DNA of 64,000 bases from NCBI GenBank assembly GCA_903929135.1, contig CAIYTH010000033.1, positions 1 through 64,000 of the forward strand, in the 5' to 3' direction. The notes beneath the pieces are model-generated. The model was not told where the DNA came from. It saw nothing but the letters and a program-made list of their open reading frames with translations, and did not search any database. The position numbers were made by a program, and so were the translations under genes. Shown here piece after piece: positions 40,871 to 50,186 of this stretch. This DNA is from an uncultured Chlorobiales bacterium. GTDB taxonomy: Bacteria; Bacteroidota; Chlorobiia; Chlorobiales; Chlorobiaceae. The stretch's first letter is position 1; every line of letters begins with the position of its first letter.

Positions 40871-42186
40871 TCGTAGACCGCCTGCAGGTAGTTGATCTTC
40901 GCCGTGTTGAGCTGAAGCTCCGAATCGGTCAGTTCGAGCCTCGAGCCAACCCCCTCGCGCAAGCGCAACATCGTGATCCGGTAGCTCCTTTCGGCAACGC
41001 TGACGGTTTTCGACTGCACCTCGATCCTCCGCCTTGATTCGGAGAGGTTGGACATGCGGACCTCGACGTCGGCCCTCACCTGTGCCTTGAGGTCCTCGAA
41101 CCTGGTACGGGTCTGCATTTTCGCGATTTTTGCCTCGGCTATCCTCGCACTGGTACCGAAACCGGAAAAGATCGGCACGCTGAGCTGCAATCCGACCGTC
41201 GAAGAAACCGGCCAGCGGCTCTTGTCGATCGGCGCACCATCATTGAACTGCGTCTGGGCCTGGATCTGGCCGAACGCAGAAAGCGTCGGAAGTCCCTCCG
41301 AGCGTGCGGCGGTCACCTTCTCTCCCTCGGCTTCGAGCTGAAACGAAAGGCTGCGGACGTCCGGACGTTTGTCGAGCGCCTCGGCATAGGCGGCAGCGAT
41401 GTCCTTCGGGCTCTGCATGTCACGGAATGCGAGCGAATCCGACAGGATGAGTTCCGAATCCTGATCGACCCCCATAACCGTCTTCAGCCTGGTGGAGGCT
41501 ATGGCAACGTCGTTCCTGGCACGAATCAGCTCCGGCTTGAGGTTTTCCACGGAAAGGAACGCCTTGAGCGTATCGATGTCCGCAGCGACCCCCTGCCTGA
41601 AAAGCGATCCCGTATCCTTTCGGGAGGCCTCCCAGCGGTCGATGCTCTGCTCCACCAGCTTGAGTTTCTCCTTCGTGATCAATGCGTCATAATAGGCACG
41701 CCTGATGGAGGTCACCACCTCGGCATTCGTCTGCCTGAAGGATTCGTCGCTGATCTTCCGGACCAGTGACGATGCCCTGATGCCGGCAATCGCCGAAAGC
41801 TTGAAGATGTTCTGGCTCACGTTGACCGAGGCCACATACGAGTTGTCCTGGCTCACTTCGAAGGCCTGCGTCCCCAGATCGGGCCGCCCGAAAATGCTGC
41901 CTGGCAGGAAAAGCACGTTCGGCTTCAGGCTTCGGGTATAGGTAAAGGCCGACGAGACATGCGGCAGCACTTCCGCCCATGACTCCCGGACTTTCTGGCC
42001 CGCCATGTTCCTGTCGAGCCTGGCAAGCTCCAGCGAGCGGTTCTTCTTCAGGCCGGTCCTGACGGCGTCGTCCAGGCTGACGGACATTTTCCGGGGCTCG
42101 TCCGCTCCTTCGGCGAAAGAACGCCCCGCGAGGCCGGTGATCAGGAGGACGATGGCGAACGAAAAAATGAGTCGGTGACGGATCAT
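40801..42186 (-). CDS. TolC family outer membrane efflux protein
   Basis: 461 aa from ATG 42186. Signal peptide MIRHRLIFSFAIVLLITGLAGRSFAEG. Two repeats of the OEP domain with long helices follow (SVSLDDAVRTGLKKNRSLELARLDRNM; DIDTLKAFLSVENLKPELIRARNDVA; DSELQLNTAKINYLQAVYDYLVA). Forms the outer-membrane exit duct of tripartite exporters or type I secretion. No membrane-fusion protein or pump gene is adjacent, so its partner is elsewhere. Convergent overlap with the methyltransferase gene. Confidence 0.92.
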   Translation of the reverse strand: MIRHRLIFSFAIVLLITGLAGRSFAEGADEPRKMSVSLDDAVRTGLKKNRSLELARLDRNMAGQKVRESWAEVLPHVSSAFTYTRSLKPNVLFLPGSIFGRPDLGTQAFEVSQDNSYVASVNVSQNIFKLSAIAGIRASSLVRKISDESFRQTNAEVVTSIRRAYYDALITKEKLKLVEQSIDRWEASRKDTGSLFRQGVAADIDTLKAFLSVENLKPELIRARNDVAIASTRLKTVMGVDQDSELILSDSLAFRDMQSPKDIAAAYAEALDKRPDVRSLSFQLEAEGEKVTAARSEGLPTLSAFGQIQAQTQFNDGAPIDKSRWPVSSTVGLQLSVPIFSGFGTSARIAEAKIAKMQTRTRFEDLKAQVRADVEVRMSNLSESRRRIEVQSKTVSVAERSYRITMLRLREGVGSRLELTDSELQLNTAKINYLQAVYDYLVASAEIEKSLGRIPAEIPGS

Positions 42187-42246
42187 GTCTGCACGGTCGG
42201 AATTGACAATTTTATGAAATATAGCTCGACGGACATTGTACGCCAA

Positions 42247-43593
42247 TCAACTTCCGTAACGGCCGGGCCACAGCGCCTCGAGCCGCTCCTTCAGGTACTT
42301 TTCCCGACCCTCGGCGTCAGGACGGTAGAAAGCCTTCGGATCGATCTGTTCGGGAAAATAACGCTCTTCGACGAAATGGCCGGGATAGCTGTGCGGATAG
42401 CGATACCCTTCACCGTAGCCGATCTCCTTCATGAACTTCGTCGGCGCATTGCGCAGGTAGAGCGGCACCGAGAGCTGGCCGGCAGCCTTCACCACCGCCG
42501 AGGCCTCGCTGAGTGCTGCGTAGCTCGCATTCGACTTCGGGCACCCGGCGAGATAGGTCGCCCCCTGAGCCAGGTTGATGCGAGCTTCGGGCATGCCGAT
42601 CACTTCGACGGCATGAAACACCGACATGGCGAGCGTAATGGCGTAGGGGTCGGCATTGCCGATATCCTCGCTTGCAAAGATCACCATGCGCCGGGCGATG
42701 AATTTGGGGTCCTCCCCTCCTTCAAGCATCCGGGCCATCCAGACCAGGGCAGCGTCAGGATCGGAGCCGCGCATCGATTTGATGAAAGCCGATACGATAT
42801 CGTAATGGGACTCTCCGCCCTTGTCATAGTCCGGCGCCCGGTGCTGCAAGGCCTGCTCGAACAGCCTCCTGTCGAGCACAGCGTGCTGCGTACCGGGAGG
42901 CAGCAGCGAGAGCGCGGCTTCAAGCGCATTCAGTGCCTTGCGTGCATCCCCTCCGGCATACTGCAGCAGGAACTCCATATCCCCGACCTCGATGCCGGCA
43001 CACGCGAGCTCCTCATCGCCGGCAATCGCACGATCTATGACCTTGCGCACATCTTCATCGCTGAGCGGCTGAAGGATGTAGACCTGCATACGGCTCAGGA
43101 GCGCCCGGTTGACCTCGAACGAGGGGTTCTCGGTCGTTGCGCCGATCAGCACGATCAGCCCCTGCTCGATCGCATGGAGCAGCGTATCCTGCTGCGCCTT
43201 GTTGAAGCGGTGAATCTCATCGATGAAAAGAAGGGTCTGCCGGTTCTCGAGCCTTCGGCTCTTCTCGGCCGTTTCGAGAACCCGCCGGACATCCTTGACT
43301 CCTGCGTCCGTGGCAGAGAGCTGCTCGAAACGGTAGTTCAGGGAGTGTGCGCAAACCTCGGCGAGCGTGGTCTTGCCGGAGCCGGGAGGTCCCCAGAAAA
43401 TCATGGAGGGAATACGCCCCTGCTCGAGGTATCGCCTGACCGGACCCTCCGGGCCCACCAGGTGCGCCTGCCCGAACAGGTCATCGATGCTCCTCGGCCT
43501 GACCCGTTCGGCGAGGGGCTGAAAGCGACTGCCGGCAGCATCCCCGCCATCCTGCCCGAAAAGGTCCGGCAGCAATGTGAGGCCTGGGGTCAT
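42247..43593 (-). CDS. rarA: Replication-associated recombination protein A (AAA+ ATPase)
   Basis: 448 aa (RarA/MgsA, homolog of WRNIP1). N-terminal [19 protein letters not shown], Walker [12 protein letters not shown] (residues 67-77), Walker [18 protein letters not shown], sensor [12 protein letters not shown], then the C-terminal tetramerisation region with [14 protein letters not shown] and [22 protein letters not shown]. Acts at stalled replication forks. The start ATG at 43593 overlaps the ribE stop (ATGA), so the two genes are translationally coupled. Confidence 0.96.
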   Translation of the reverse strand: MTPGLTLLPDLFGQDGGDAAGSRFQPLAERVRPRSIDDLFGQAHLVGPEGPVRRYLEQGRIPSMIFWGPPGSGKTTLAEVCAHSLNYRFEQLSATDAGVKDVRRVLETAEKSRRLENRQTLLFIDEIHRFNKAQQDTLLHAIEQGLIVLIGATTENPSFEVNRALLSRMQVYILQPLSDEDVRKVIDRAIAGDEELACAGIEVGDMEFLLQYAGGDARKALNALEAALSLLPPGTQHAVLDRRLFEQALQHRAPDYDKGGESHYDIVSAFIKSMRGSDPDAALVWMARMLEGGEDPKFIARRMVIFASEDIGNADPYAITLAMSVFHAVEVIGMPEARINLAQGATYLAGCPKSNASYAALSEASAVVKAAGQLSVPLYLRNAPTKFMKEIGYGEGYRYPHSYPGHFVEERYFPEQIDPKAFYRPDAEGREKYLKERLEALWPGRYGS

Positions 43594-44246
43594 GAAAACC
43601 CCTGTTCGGACAGCCAGGATGCGCTGATGCGGCTCCCGGACCCGGCGGCGGCTCCCGCCAGGTGCTGCCGCGACACATACTTTCCGAGGATGTCGAACTC
43701 GAGGTTCACCTCGCTTCCCTCGCGAAGCCCGGAGATCGAGGTGTTGCCGAGCGTATAGGGAATGAGCGCGACCGTCAGGAGGGACGGCTCGACACGTGCG
43801 ACCGTCAGGCTCACGCCGTCGATGGCGATCGAACCGACCGGCACGATCCATGCGTCGAAACCGGCGGGAAAAGCGATCGAAACCAGGCGGCTCTCACCGG
43901 CCTCCTCGATGTGGGCGACCCTGCCGACGCAATCCACGTGACCGAGCACGAAATGGCCTCCAAGCCGGTCCATCGGGCGAACAGCCCGTTCGAGGTTGAC
44001 CTTCGTCCCGGGGCGTAAGGCGCCGAAGGTGGTCTTCTTCAGGGTCTCCTCGACGGTATCGACCTCGAACCAGCCCGCACCGCAGGCAACGACCGTCTGG
44101 CAGGCGCCGTTCACGCTGACGCTCTCGTCGACCGACAGGTCCGCGAACGCTTCGACCGAAGCGTACTGAACCCTCAACCTGAGCCCTTTGCCTCTCGGGG
44201 TGATGCCGGCGACCGTGCCGACATCCTTCACAATTCCTGTAAACAT
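43590..44246 (-). CDS. ribE: Riboflavin synthase alpha subunit
   Basis: 218 aa; dismutates two 6,7-dimethyl-8-ribityllumazines to riboflavin. Two lumazine-binding domains: [12 protein letters not shown] at the start, VNGACQTVV and TLKKTTFG in the first; [19 protein letters not shown] and [24 protein letters not shown] in the second. Ends with a non-conserved tail. ribD is about 4 kb away on the same strand but not in the same operon. No FMN riboswitch seen. Confidence 0.96.
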   Translation of the reverse strand: MFTGIVKDVGTVAGITPRGKGLRLRVQYASVEAFADLSVDESVSVNGACQTVVACGAGWFEVDTVEETLKKTTFGALRPGTKVNLERAVRPMDRLGGHFVLGHVDCVGRVAHIEEAGESRLVSIAFPAGFDAWIVPVGSIAIDGVSLTVARVEPSLLTVALIPYTLGNTSISGLREGSEVNLEFDILGKYVSRQHLAGAAAGSGSRISASWLSEQGFS

Positions 44247-44302
44247 GGAGTAATGATCCTGTTGCCGTCAATAATCATGGTGTGCATCAAGGTAACAAAA
44301 AT

Positions 44303-46267
44303 TCAACGGTAGACCACGAACCCGCCCGCAGGCACCATTACGCGGATCGAGGCGCCGCAAGCTTCCCCGACGGCCGTCTCCATGCCAACCTGCGACTCCG
44401 AGGTCGAGAAGCGGCAGCTCATCAAGCTTCCGGCAGGATGAAGCTTCCTGTCGACCACGGCCCACACCGAAAGATCGTGATCCAGGCTGGTATTGATGGC
44501 GCACAGGCACTCCGATTCGGCGAAGATGCGCGACCAGGCCACCACCCAGTGAAGCTCTCCCCCGAGCGGCTGGGGGTAGAAAAACTCCCCGTCGATTCCT
44601 GAAGCCGAAAGCTGGCGGAGGTACTGGCGCCCCCTGCGCAGGGCGATCTCCTGACGGCGGAATGCGCAGAGGTCGCTCACGAACCTGTAGACCTCGTGCT
44701 CCTCGTTGAAAAAATGGCGTCCCCTGCTCTGCAGCGATCCGAAGGGCCCGCCGAACATGCACTCCCTGAGGAAAACGTCGCTCCATGAACTGTCGTCCGT
44801 ACGGCGGTCCGCGCCGTCGAAGGCCTGTTCGGTCCCGTAGTAGATGCAGCAGATGCCTTCGGTAGCCAGGTTCAGACCGAGCGCCGCCCTCAGCAGACGG
44901 TAGCTGTCGGGCGAGTCGCCGCAGAAACGGTACTTGTGCTGCTCGCCGACCTGGTCGTGATCGTCGATCATGGTCACGATATGCTTCGAATACCATTGAT
45001 GGCTGCTCTTGCCGTCGAGCAGGCTGTTGCGGAACAGGTCGAAATAACCCTCCTGGGCTTCAGTGTCGGGATTGCCGGGACTGCGACGCCCCTTCACCAG
45101 GAATTCGAGCTTGTCCGGCAGGTCGTCGATGCCGAGAGCCGCATCCAGGCCCGTCGTGTTGAGAATGTCGATGGCGTTGGCGCGTCCTCCGGTGATCTCG
45201 CCGATCACCGGGAAGTTTTCCTTGCCGAGCGACTGGGCGAACTCATGGATGGCCGTGACGAAATAGCGCACCGCCCCCGGCTCCATATGCTTGACGGTAT
45301 CGAGACGGAACCCGTCGATATCGGCAAAAGCAATCCAGAAACGGTAGATCTTGATAAGGTGATCGAGCACAGGCGAAGGGGTGAACGCCTTGATCCGCCG
45401 CTCAAGGTCCCAGCTCAGGAACGGATCCTCAAGGCCGTCGCCGAGGTGCATGTCCTTGAGGGAGCAGAAATCGCCGCCGAGGTACTCCGGAAAAGCGTCC
45501 CAGTTACGGATTTCACCGCGCCTTGTCCAGGTCGCTTCGTCCTGGAGCTCCTCCGGCCAGACGGCTCCGTCAGGCCAGATTCCGTCACAGCACTGTCGAC
45601 CGGCACTGTCGAAGGGAATGCTGCCGCCATCGCCGCTGTGCGCCCGGAATCCGTCGACCGGCCACTGACGGCCCTGATAGTAGGCGTAAGGCTGGTTGTC
45701 CCGGTATGCGAACACATCCCCGGCATGGTTGAGGATGATGTCGAGGATCACCCTGATGCCGGCGGCGTGCGCCGCAGCAACGAACTCCCGAAGCTCATCC
45801 CTCGTTCCGAAATGCGGATCAACGTCGAGGAAGTTCTGGATGCCGTAACCATGGTAATCGCTGCTGCCGGTCACCTGCCTGAAGACCGGGCTGACCCAGA
45901 TCGCCGTGACGCCAAGGCGACGGAGGTAGCCGATCTTGTCCCGCAGGCCGGCGATCGTGCCGCCGCACCACCCTTTTCCGGCATCGAACCACACCGTTCG
46001 GGGAGCGTTGCCGGCATCGGTTCCGAGATCGAACAGCGCCGTCGTTCTGCCCCCATCGGGACCGCTCACCGGGCGACCGGCGACGTCGCCGAAACCGCCG
46101 GACTCCTTGCCGTCCGAAAAACGGTCGAGCATCAGGAAGTAGAGCACCTCGTCCTCCCAGGTCGACGGGGATGGATGAAACTCCTTCCCGGAAGTCAGGG
46201 TTCCGAGATCGATCTCGTCAAGCCTGCGCTCAACCTGGAGGTTGTCTGATTTGAATTCCATTGGCAT
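44303..46267 (-). CDS. Alpha-amylase family glycoside hydrolase (GH13)
   Basis: 654 aa from ATG 46267 (652 aa from 46261). After an N-terminal extension, the catalytic barrel shows YFLMLDRFSDG, SDYHGYGIQNFLDVDPHFG, VILDIILNHAGDVF, the nucleophile Asp in DIDGFRLDTVKHM (about residue 320), the acid Glu in FPVIGEITGG and the third Asp in MIDDHDQVGE. A beta-sheet C-terminal domain ends the protein. No signal peptide, so it likely works on intracellular glycogen-type glucans. Specificity is not readable. The frame is open to 46426 but no ribosome binding site supports that start. Confidence 0.9.
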   Translation of the reverse strand: MPMEFKSDNLQVERRLDEIDLGTLTSGKEFHPSPSTWEDEVLYFLMLDRFSDGKESGGFGDVAGRPVSGPDGGRTTALFDLGTDAGNAPRTVWFDAGKGWCGGTIAGLRDKIGYLRRLGVTAIWVSPVFRQVTGSSDYHGYGIQNFLDVDPHFGTRDELREFVAAAHAAGIRVILDIILNHAGDVFAYRDNQPYAYYQGRQWPVDGFRAHSGDGGSIPFDSAGRQCCDGIWPDGAVWPEELQDEATWTRRGEIRNWDAFPEYLGGDFCSLKDMHLGDGLEDPFLSWDLERRIKAFTPSPVLDHLIKIYRFWIAFADIDGFRLDTVKHMEPGAVRYFVTAIHEFAQSLGKENFPVIGEITGGRANAIDILNTTGLDAALGIDDLPDKLEFLVKGRRSPGNPDTEAQEGYFDLFRNSLLDGKSSHQWYSKHIVTMIDDHDQVGEQHKYRFCGDSPDSYRLLRAALGLNLATEGICCIYYGTEQAFDGADRRTDDSSWSDVFLRECMFGGPFGSLQSRGRHFFNEEHEVYRFVSDLCAFRRQEIALRRGRQYLRQLSASGIDGEFFYPQPLGGELHWVVAWSRIFAESECLCAINTSLDHDLSVWAVVDRKLHPAGSLMSCRFSTSESQVGMETAVGEACGASIRVMVPAGGFVVYR

Positions 46268-46358
46268 GAGCTTGCGGTTTTTGGTGGCAAAACCTTCCGG
46301 GCAAGAGACGATCCGCTCCCGGCGACCGGAGCGCCGGGAATTCCGCGGAGCAAAAGGA

Positions 46359-46859
46359 TCAGGCAAGTGCCGCGAGGGCCCTGGCGTAATCTGGTTCCTG
46401 CACGATCTCGGGCACCTGCTCTGCATACAGCACCTTCCCGGAAGCGTCGGCCACGATGACCGCCCTCGACAGCAGTCCTTTCAGCGGTCCGTCGACGATG
46501 ACAAGACCATACTCCTGCCCGAATTCGGGCGACCGGAACACCGAAAGCGGCACGACCCGGTCAAGCCCTTCGGCCACGCAGAAACGTGCATGTGCAAAGG
46601 GAAGGTCGGCCGAAATGCAGAGCACCAGAGTATCGCCGAGCGAAGTCGCCTCCTGGTTGAACCTCCGGACCGAAGTCGCACACACCGAAGTGTCGAGGCT
46701 TGGAAAAATATTCAGGACAAGCCTCTTTCCGGCAAAATCCGGAAGCGAAACTTCGGAAAGATCGGTTTTGACGAGCGTGAACGACGGCAGGATGCTTCCG
46801 ACAGCCGGAAGCTGGCCGGAAGTGCTGATCGCATTGCCCTTGAGGGTGATCGTTGCCAT
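46359..46859 (-). CDS. tpx: Thiol peroxidase (2-Cys peroxiredoxin)
   Basis: 166 aa. The peroxidatic Cys C60 ([15 protein letters not shown]) and resolving Cys C94 ([10 protein letters not shown]) match Tpx Cys61 and Cys95 of E. coli. Start [15 protein letters not shown] and end PEYVQEPDY-like [12 protein letters not shown] are family typical. Reduces lipid and hydrogen peroxides with thioredoxin, useful to an anaerobe meeting oxygen. Stands alone before the GH13 gene; a repeat-filled gap lies upstream. Confidence 0.95.
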   Translation of the reverse strand: MATITLKGNAISTSGQLPAVGSILPSFTLVKTDLSEVSLPDFAGKRLVLNIFPSLDTSVCATSVRRFNQEATSLGDTLVLCISADLPFAHARFCVAEGLDRVVPLSVFRSPEFGQEYGLVIVDGPLKGLLSRAVIVADASGKVLYAEQVPEIVQEPDYARALAALA

Positions 46860-46957
46860 GATGGATGGGTATTATTTATTTGTTTGAAACCATTTGGAAG
46901 AACATGCCACATCAAACCCGACAGCGGCCAGTGAAGTTCCTTGAAGATAGAAAGGAA

Positions 46958-47096
46958 ATGGACTTCATGGACAGAATGGACGAATGTAAGAGATGGACTT
47001 CATGGACAAATACAAGAGAAAAACGTCTTCCGGGCTTTTTCTTACACTGTCCATAACGTCCATACCGTCCATGATTTCTTCGTCCATTCCGTCCAT
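46958..47096. repeat. ATGGAC/GTCCAT hexamer repeat cluster
   Basis: Five ATGGAC copies stand at 46958, 46967, 46976, 46993 and 47002, mostly at 9-nt spacing. Five inverted copies GTCCAT follow at 47049, 47058, 47067, 47082 and 47091. The two arrays could fold back on each other over a 41-nt centre. The element fills the gap between tpx and the ABC ATPase gene. A smaller relative occurs at 51828-51851. Confidence 0.85.
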
Positions 47097-47108
47097 TTCA
47101 TCTTCCGC

Positions 47109-47921
47109 TCACCCCGGCACAGCCTGGTAGAAACCGTTGGCCCGAACCATCTTCACGGGACAACCGAACAGTCCGGAGACCCTTTCGGAGGTCAGAAGCT
47201 GCTCCTTTGCACCGTCGGCAACCACGCGCCCGTCCCTGATGAAGACGATCCGGGTGATCTCCGGGGGAATCTCGTGCAGGTGGTGCGTCACCAGGATGAC
47301 CTGTTTGCCGGATCGCATGAGTTCCCTGACCGTTTCGATGTACCGGAACGTTGCTGAAAGGTCGAGGCCGCCGGTAGGCTCGTCGAGCAGGAGCGCTTCA
47401 GGATCGTGCACCAGGGCCCGGCCAAGCAGCAGACGCCGCTGCTGCCCCGTCGACATCCTCCCGAACGGCCGGTCGGCGAGATGTTCGATGCCCAGTCGTT
47501 GCAGGAGCACTTCCGCATGCGACAGTTCAGCGGCGCTGAACTGCTGATGGGTATGGGTTCCGATGCTCGAGTAGTAACCTGAGAGGATAACCTCACGGCC
47601 CTTTGCGTAACGGCCATACTCCTGTTGCAGGTCGTTGGAGACAATGCCGAGCCGCGAACGCAGCTCCTCGACATTCCATAGCTCTCGCCCGTAGACCAGC
47701 AACCGGCTGTCCGGATGGTGCACGGGATAGATTTCGCGGGAAAGCAGCTTGAGGAGGGTTGTTTTTCCCGAACCGTTCGGCCCGATGATGGCCGTGTTCC
47801 TGCCGGTTTCGATGCAAAGGTCGATTCCGTCGAACACCAGTGTTCCGCCCCTGTAGGCGCTCACGTTCCTGCATTCGAGCACGCATGGCCCGTTTGCGCC
47901 ATTCCCGTCTGCCTTAGCCAT
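47109..47921 (-). CDS. ABC transporter ATP-binding protein
   Basis: 270 aa. Walker A GPNGSGKTT (47-55), Q-loop region NDLQQEYG, signature variant RMSTGQQRRLLLGRAL, Walker B ALLLDEPTGGLD, and switch His in LVTHHLHEIPPE. The H-loop LHEIP and the wording of the signature recall ModF/PhrA-type or metal-related ATPases. No permease or binding protein gene is adjacent, so the transported substrate is unknown. Confidence 0.9.
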   Translation of the reverse strand: MAKADGNGANGPCVLECRNVSAYRGGTLVFDGIDLCIETGRNTAIIGPNGSGKTTLLKLLSREIYPVHHPDSRLLVYGRELWNVEELRSRLGIVSNDLQQEYGRYAKGREVILSGYYSSIGTHTHQQFSAAELSHAEVLLQRLGIEHLADRPFGRMSTGQQRRLLLGRALVHDPEALLLDEPTGGLDLSATFRYIETVRELMRSGKQVILVTHHLHEIPPEITRIVFIRDGRVVADGAKEQLLTSERVSGLFGCPVKMVRANGFYQAVPG

Positions 47922-47951
47922 GCTTCCTCGCGTCGCCGGTTGCAGACGATC

Positions 47952-48353
47952 TCAGTTCCACCGTCCTGAACCGCCAGAAAAACTGTAGCTGCCCGAACCG
48001 AAGAAAAACACCGCAAGGGAGCCGAAAAAGTAGAACGCCTGGAGTTCGAGCGCGTATCCGCCCATGGGAGAGATCGACGTCAGCTGCCCCATATGCACCA
48101 TCCAGACGGCCATGGCCATGAGAAACGCTTCGACGAGGGCTGCCGGCCTTGTGAAGAGCCCGAGAAGGATGAGCAGTGGTGCGACGACCTCGCCGATGGG
48201 CACACCTGCGACCAGGAACACGGGAAGGCCGACCGCATGGAGCTTCGCCACGATGAAACCGTAACCGTGGACAAGCTTGCTGATGCCATGGAAGAGCATC
48301 AGGCCGCCGACGCACAGCCGGATCAGGAGCTTTCCGAGATCCTCATTTTTCAT
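47952..48353 (-). CDS. DoxX family membrane protein
   Basis: 133 aa from ATG 48353, chosen because AGAGG lies just before it. Four membrane spans: [60 protein letters not shown] and [29 protein letters not shown] near the start is the DoxX signature. The C-terminus is Gly/Ser rich. Function in anaerobes is unclear. An open frame extends 22 codons upstream but is low-complexity. Confidence 0.88.
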   Translation of the reverse strand: MKNEDLGKLLIRLCVGGLMLFHGISKLVHGYGFIVAKLHAVGLPVFLVAGVPIGEVVAPLLILLGLFTRPAALVEAFLMAMAVWMVHMGQLTSISPMGGYALELQAFYFFGSLAVFFFGSGSYSFSGGSGRWN

Positions 48354-48448
48354 GTAGCCTCTGCCTCCGGATGAAAAACTCCGCCTGCCTCCGTAACCTT
48401 TTCTGAATAAAGCTGCCATGAACTCTCCGGGGTGATGGTTTGATATGA

Positions 48449-49561
48449 TCAGATCACATACGCTTCAAGCATGAAGTCCTGGCCGGACATGCCGGCCTCT
48501 GTAAAACGCAGTTCGACCGACTGTTCGGGCAAAAGGACGTCGAGGGTTCCGAACGATGCCAGGCCGTCGCCGCCGAACAGGCGGGGTGCGATGAACATCT
48601 GTATCTTGTCCACGAGCCGCTCCCTGACGAATGCTGCGGCAAGTCGATTGCCGGTCTCGACCATGACGGAGAGCACCTGCCGACGATGGAGCTCGCCGAG
48701 AACCTGGTGGAGGTCGAGCCCGCCGGGCGACTCGCCCACCTGGACGACCTCGATCCCCCTCGCTTCGAACTGTGCGATCCTGCAAGGGTCCGATGCCTGG
48801 CCGGAGCTGAACACCAGGGTCCTGGCCTGATCGTTGAACACCTTCGATTCGACCGGCACCCGGAGCTGACGGTCGAGAAGCACCCGGAGCGGCTGCCGTC
48901 CTTCACAGCGTCGGACGGTAAGCTCCGAATCGTCGGCGATGACCGTCGACGAACCGCTGAGCACGGCATCGTAGCGGCTCCGTAACCGATGGACCTCCGT
49001 CCTCGACTCCTCCCCGGTAATCCATCTGGACACGCCCATTGACGTGGCGATGCGTCCGTCGAGAGTCTGGGCCACCTTGATGCTGACGAACGGCCTTCCC
49101 TTGCGATGACTGGTGATGAAGGCCTCGTTGAGCCGTTCCGACTCCCCGGCGAGCACTCCGACCTTCACCTCGACGCCCGCAGACTCGAGTGTCGCGATGC
49201 CACGGCCCGAAACCTTCGCGAACGGGTCTAGGCATCCGACGACCACCCTCGGGATTTTTTTCGAGACGATCAGGTCGCTGCACGGCGGCGTCTTGCCGAA
49301 ATGCGAACAGGGTTCAAGGTTGACATACAGGGTCGATTCCGTCAGCAAGCCATGATCAGGGACAGAGCCGATGGCGTTCACCTCGGCATGCGGACCGCCG
49401 AAACGCTCATGCCAGCCTTCGCCGATGATCCGGCCGCCATGCACGATCACCGAGCCGACCATGGGATTCGGACTCACGCTTCCGGCGCCCCGCCGTGCAA
49501 GCTCCAGGCAGCGATGCATGAATGCTTCGTCCGTCGGCGTGATGTCGGGTATCGAACTCAT
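48449..49561 (-). CDS. ribD: Bifunctional riboflavin biosynthesis protein RibD
   Basis: 370 aa with two domains. The N-terminal deaminase has zinc ligands H58 (PHAEVNAIG, with E60), C85 and C94 ([11 protein letters not shown]). The C-terminal reductase has [39 protein letters not shown] and [13 protein letters not shown]. The NADPH segment reads SSTVIADD where GxxTVxADDP is usual, and [13 protein letters not shown] stands where a VEGG-type motif is expected; both are mild departures. Starts 12 nt after the dCMP deaminase gene. Confidence 0.95.
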   Translation of the reverse strand: MSSIPDITPTDEAFMHRCLELARRGAGSVSPNPMVGSVIVHGGRIIGEGWHERFGGPHAEVNAIGSVPDHGLLTESTLYVNLEPCSHFGKTPPCSDLIVSKKIPRVVVGCLDPFAKVSGRGIATLESAGVEVKVGVLAGESERLNEAFITSHRKGRPFVSIKVAQTLDGRIATSMGVSRWITGEESRTEVHRLRSRYDAVLSGSSTVIADDSELTVRRCEGRQPLRVLLDRQLRVPVESKVFNDQARTLVFSSGQASDPCRIAQFEARGIEVVQVGESPGGLDLHQVLGELHRRQVLSVMVETGNRLAAAFVRERLVDKIQMFIAPRLFGGDGLASFGTLDVLLPEQSVELRFTEAGMSGQDFMLEAYVI

Positions 49562-49573
49562 GCAGGTCCGCAG

Positions 49574-50095
49574 TCAGTGCGTTTCCGCAGAAACGTTCAC
49601 GAGACGGACGCCGGAGAGCCGCAGAAGTTCGGAGATATGTTCGATCTTGTACGGCTTTTCGTAATAGATGGTCTTGATGCCGACGTTGATCAGCACCTTC
49701 AGGCAATGGATGCAAGGGCTGGCCGTTATGTAGATGTCGGCGTCCTTGATCGAGACGCCGTGCTTTGCAGCCTGTGCAATGGCATTGATCTCGGCATGAA
49801 TGGTGTTGACGCAATTCTCCTCGACCGTGCCGTCAGGATGGGTGCTCCTGAAGATCCGGCAGTTGGTCTCGTTGCAGTGCGGCAGACCCGACGGCGCTCC
49901 GTTGTAGCCGGTCGACAGGATGTTGTGGTCACGGACGACGACGGCGCCGATGTGACCTCTCGTGCAGGTAGCCCTGCGTGAGATCAACTGAGCGACGCTC
50001 ATGAAATACTCATGCCAGCCGAGCCGTTTTTCCTGACCGGAACCGGCCTCTTCGCCGGAGGTGCCGCAAGAGCACTGGTCGCCCTCTTCATGCAT
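49574..50095 (-). CDS. Deoxycytidylate (dCMP) deaminase, ComEB-like
   Basis: 173 aa; makes dUMP from dCMP for thymidylate synthesis. Catalytic HAE at 100-102 and zinc Cys C128 and C131 (SPCIHC). [23 protein letters not shown] is the substrate-binding stretch of the family, and [10 protein letters not shown] carries further conserved Cys. The first 25 residues (with CSC) are non-conserved. Divergent from the NFACT gene with a 91-bp gap. Confidence 0.94.
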   Translation of the reverse strand: MHEEGDQCSCGTSGEEAGSGQEKRLGWHEYFMSVAQLISRRATCTRGHIGAVVVRDHNILSTGYNGAPSGLPHCNETNCRIFRSTHPDGTVEENCVNTIHAEINAIAQAAKHGVSIKDADIYITASPCIHCLKVLINVGIKTIYYEKPYKIEHISELLRLSGVRLVNVSAETH

Positions 50096-50186
50096 AGCGA
50101 TGATTTTTTATGCTTTGGGAGAATAATTCATGAAATTAATCTAAAAATAGAGCAAAGAACCTCCTCAAGCAACTCTTCAACCCTCC

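Noticed and set aside
42175-43758. 527-codon plus-strand open frame opposite rarA
   Set aside because: Antisense shadow of a conserved AAA+ gene, no recognisable motif.
46958-47096. CRISPR array
   Set aside because: The repeat unit is only 6 bp with 3-nt spacing and is inverted in the second half; there are no spacers of uniform length and no cas genes.
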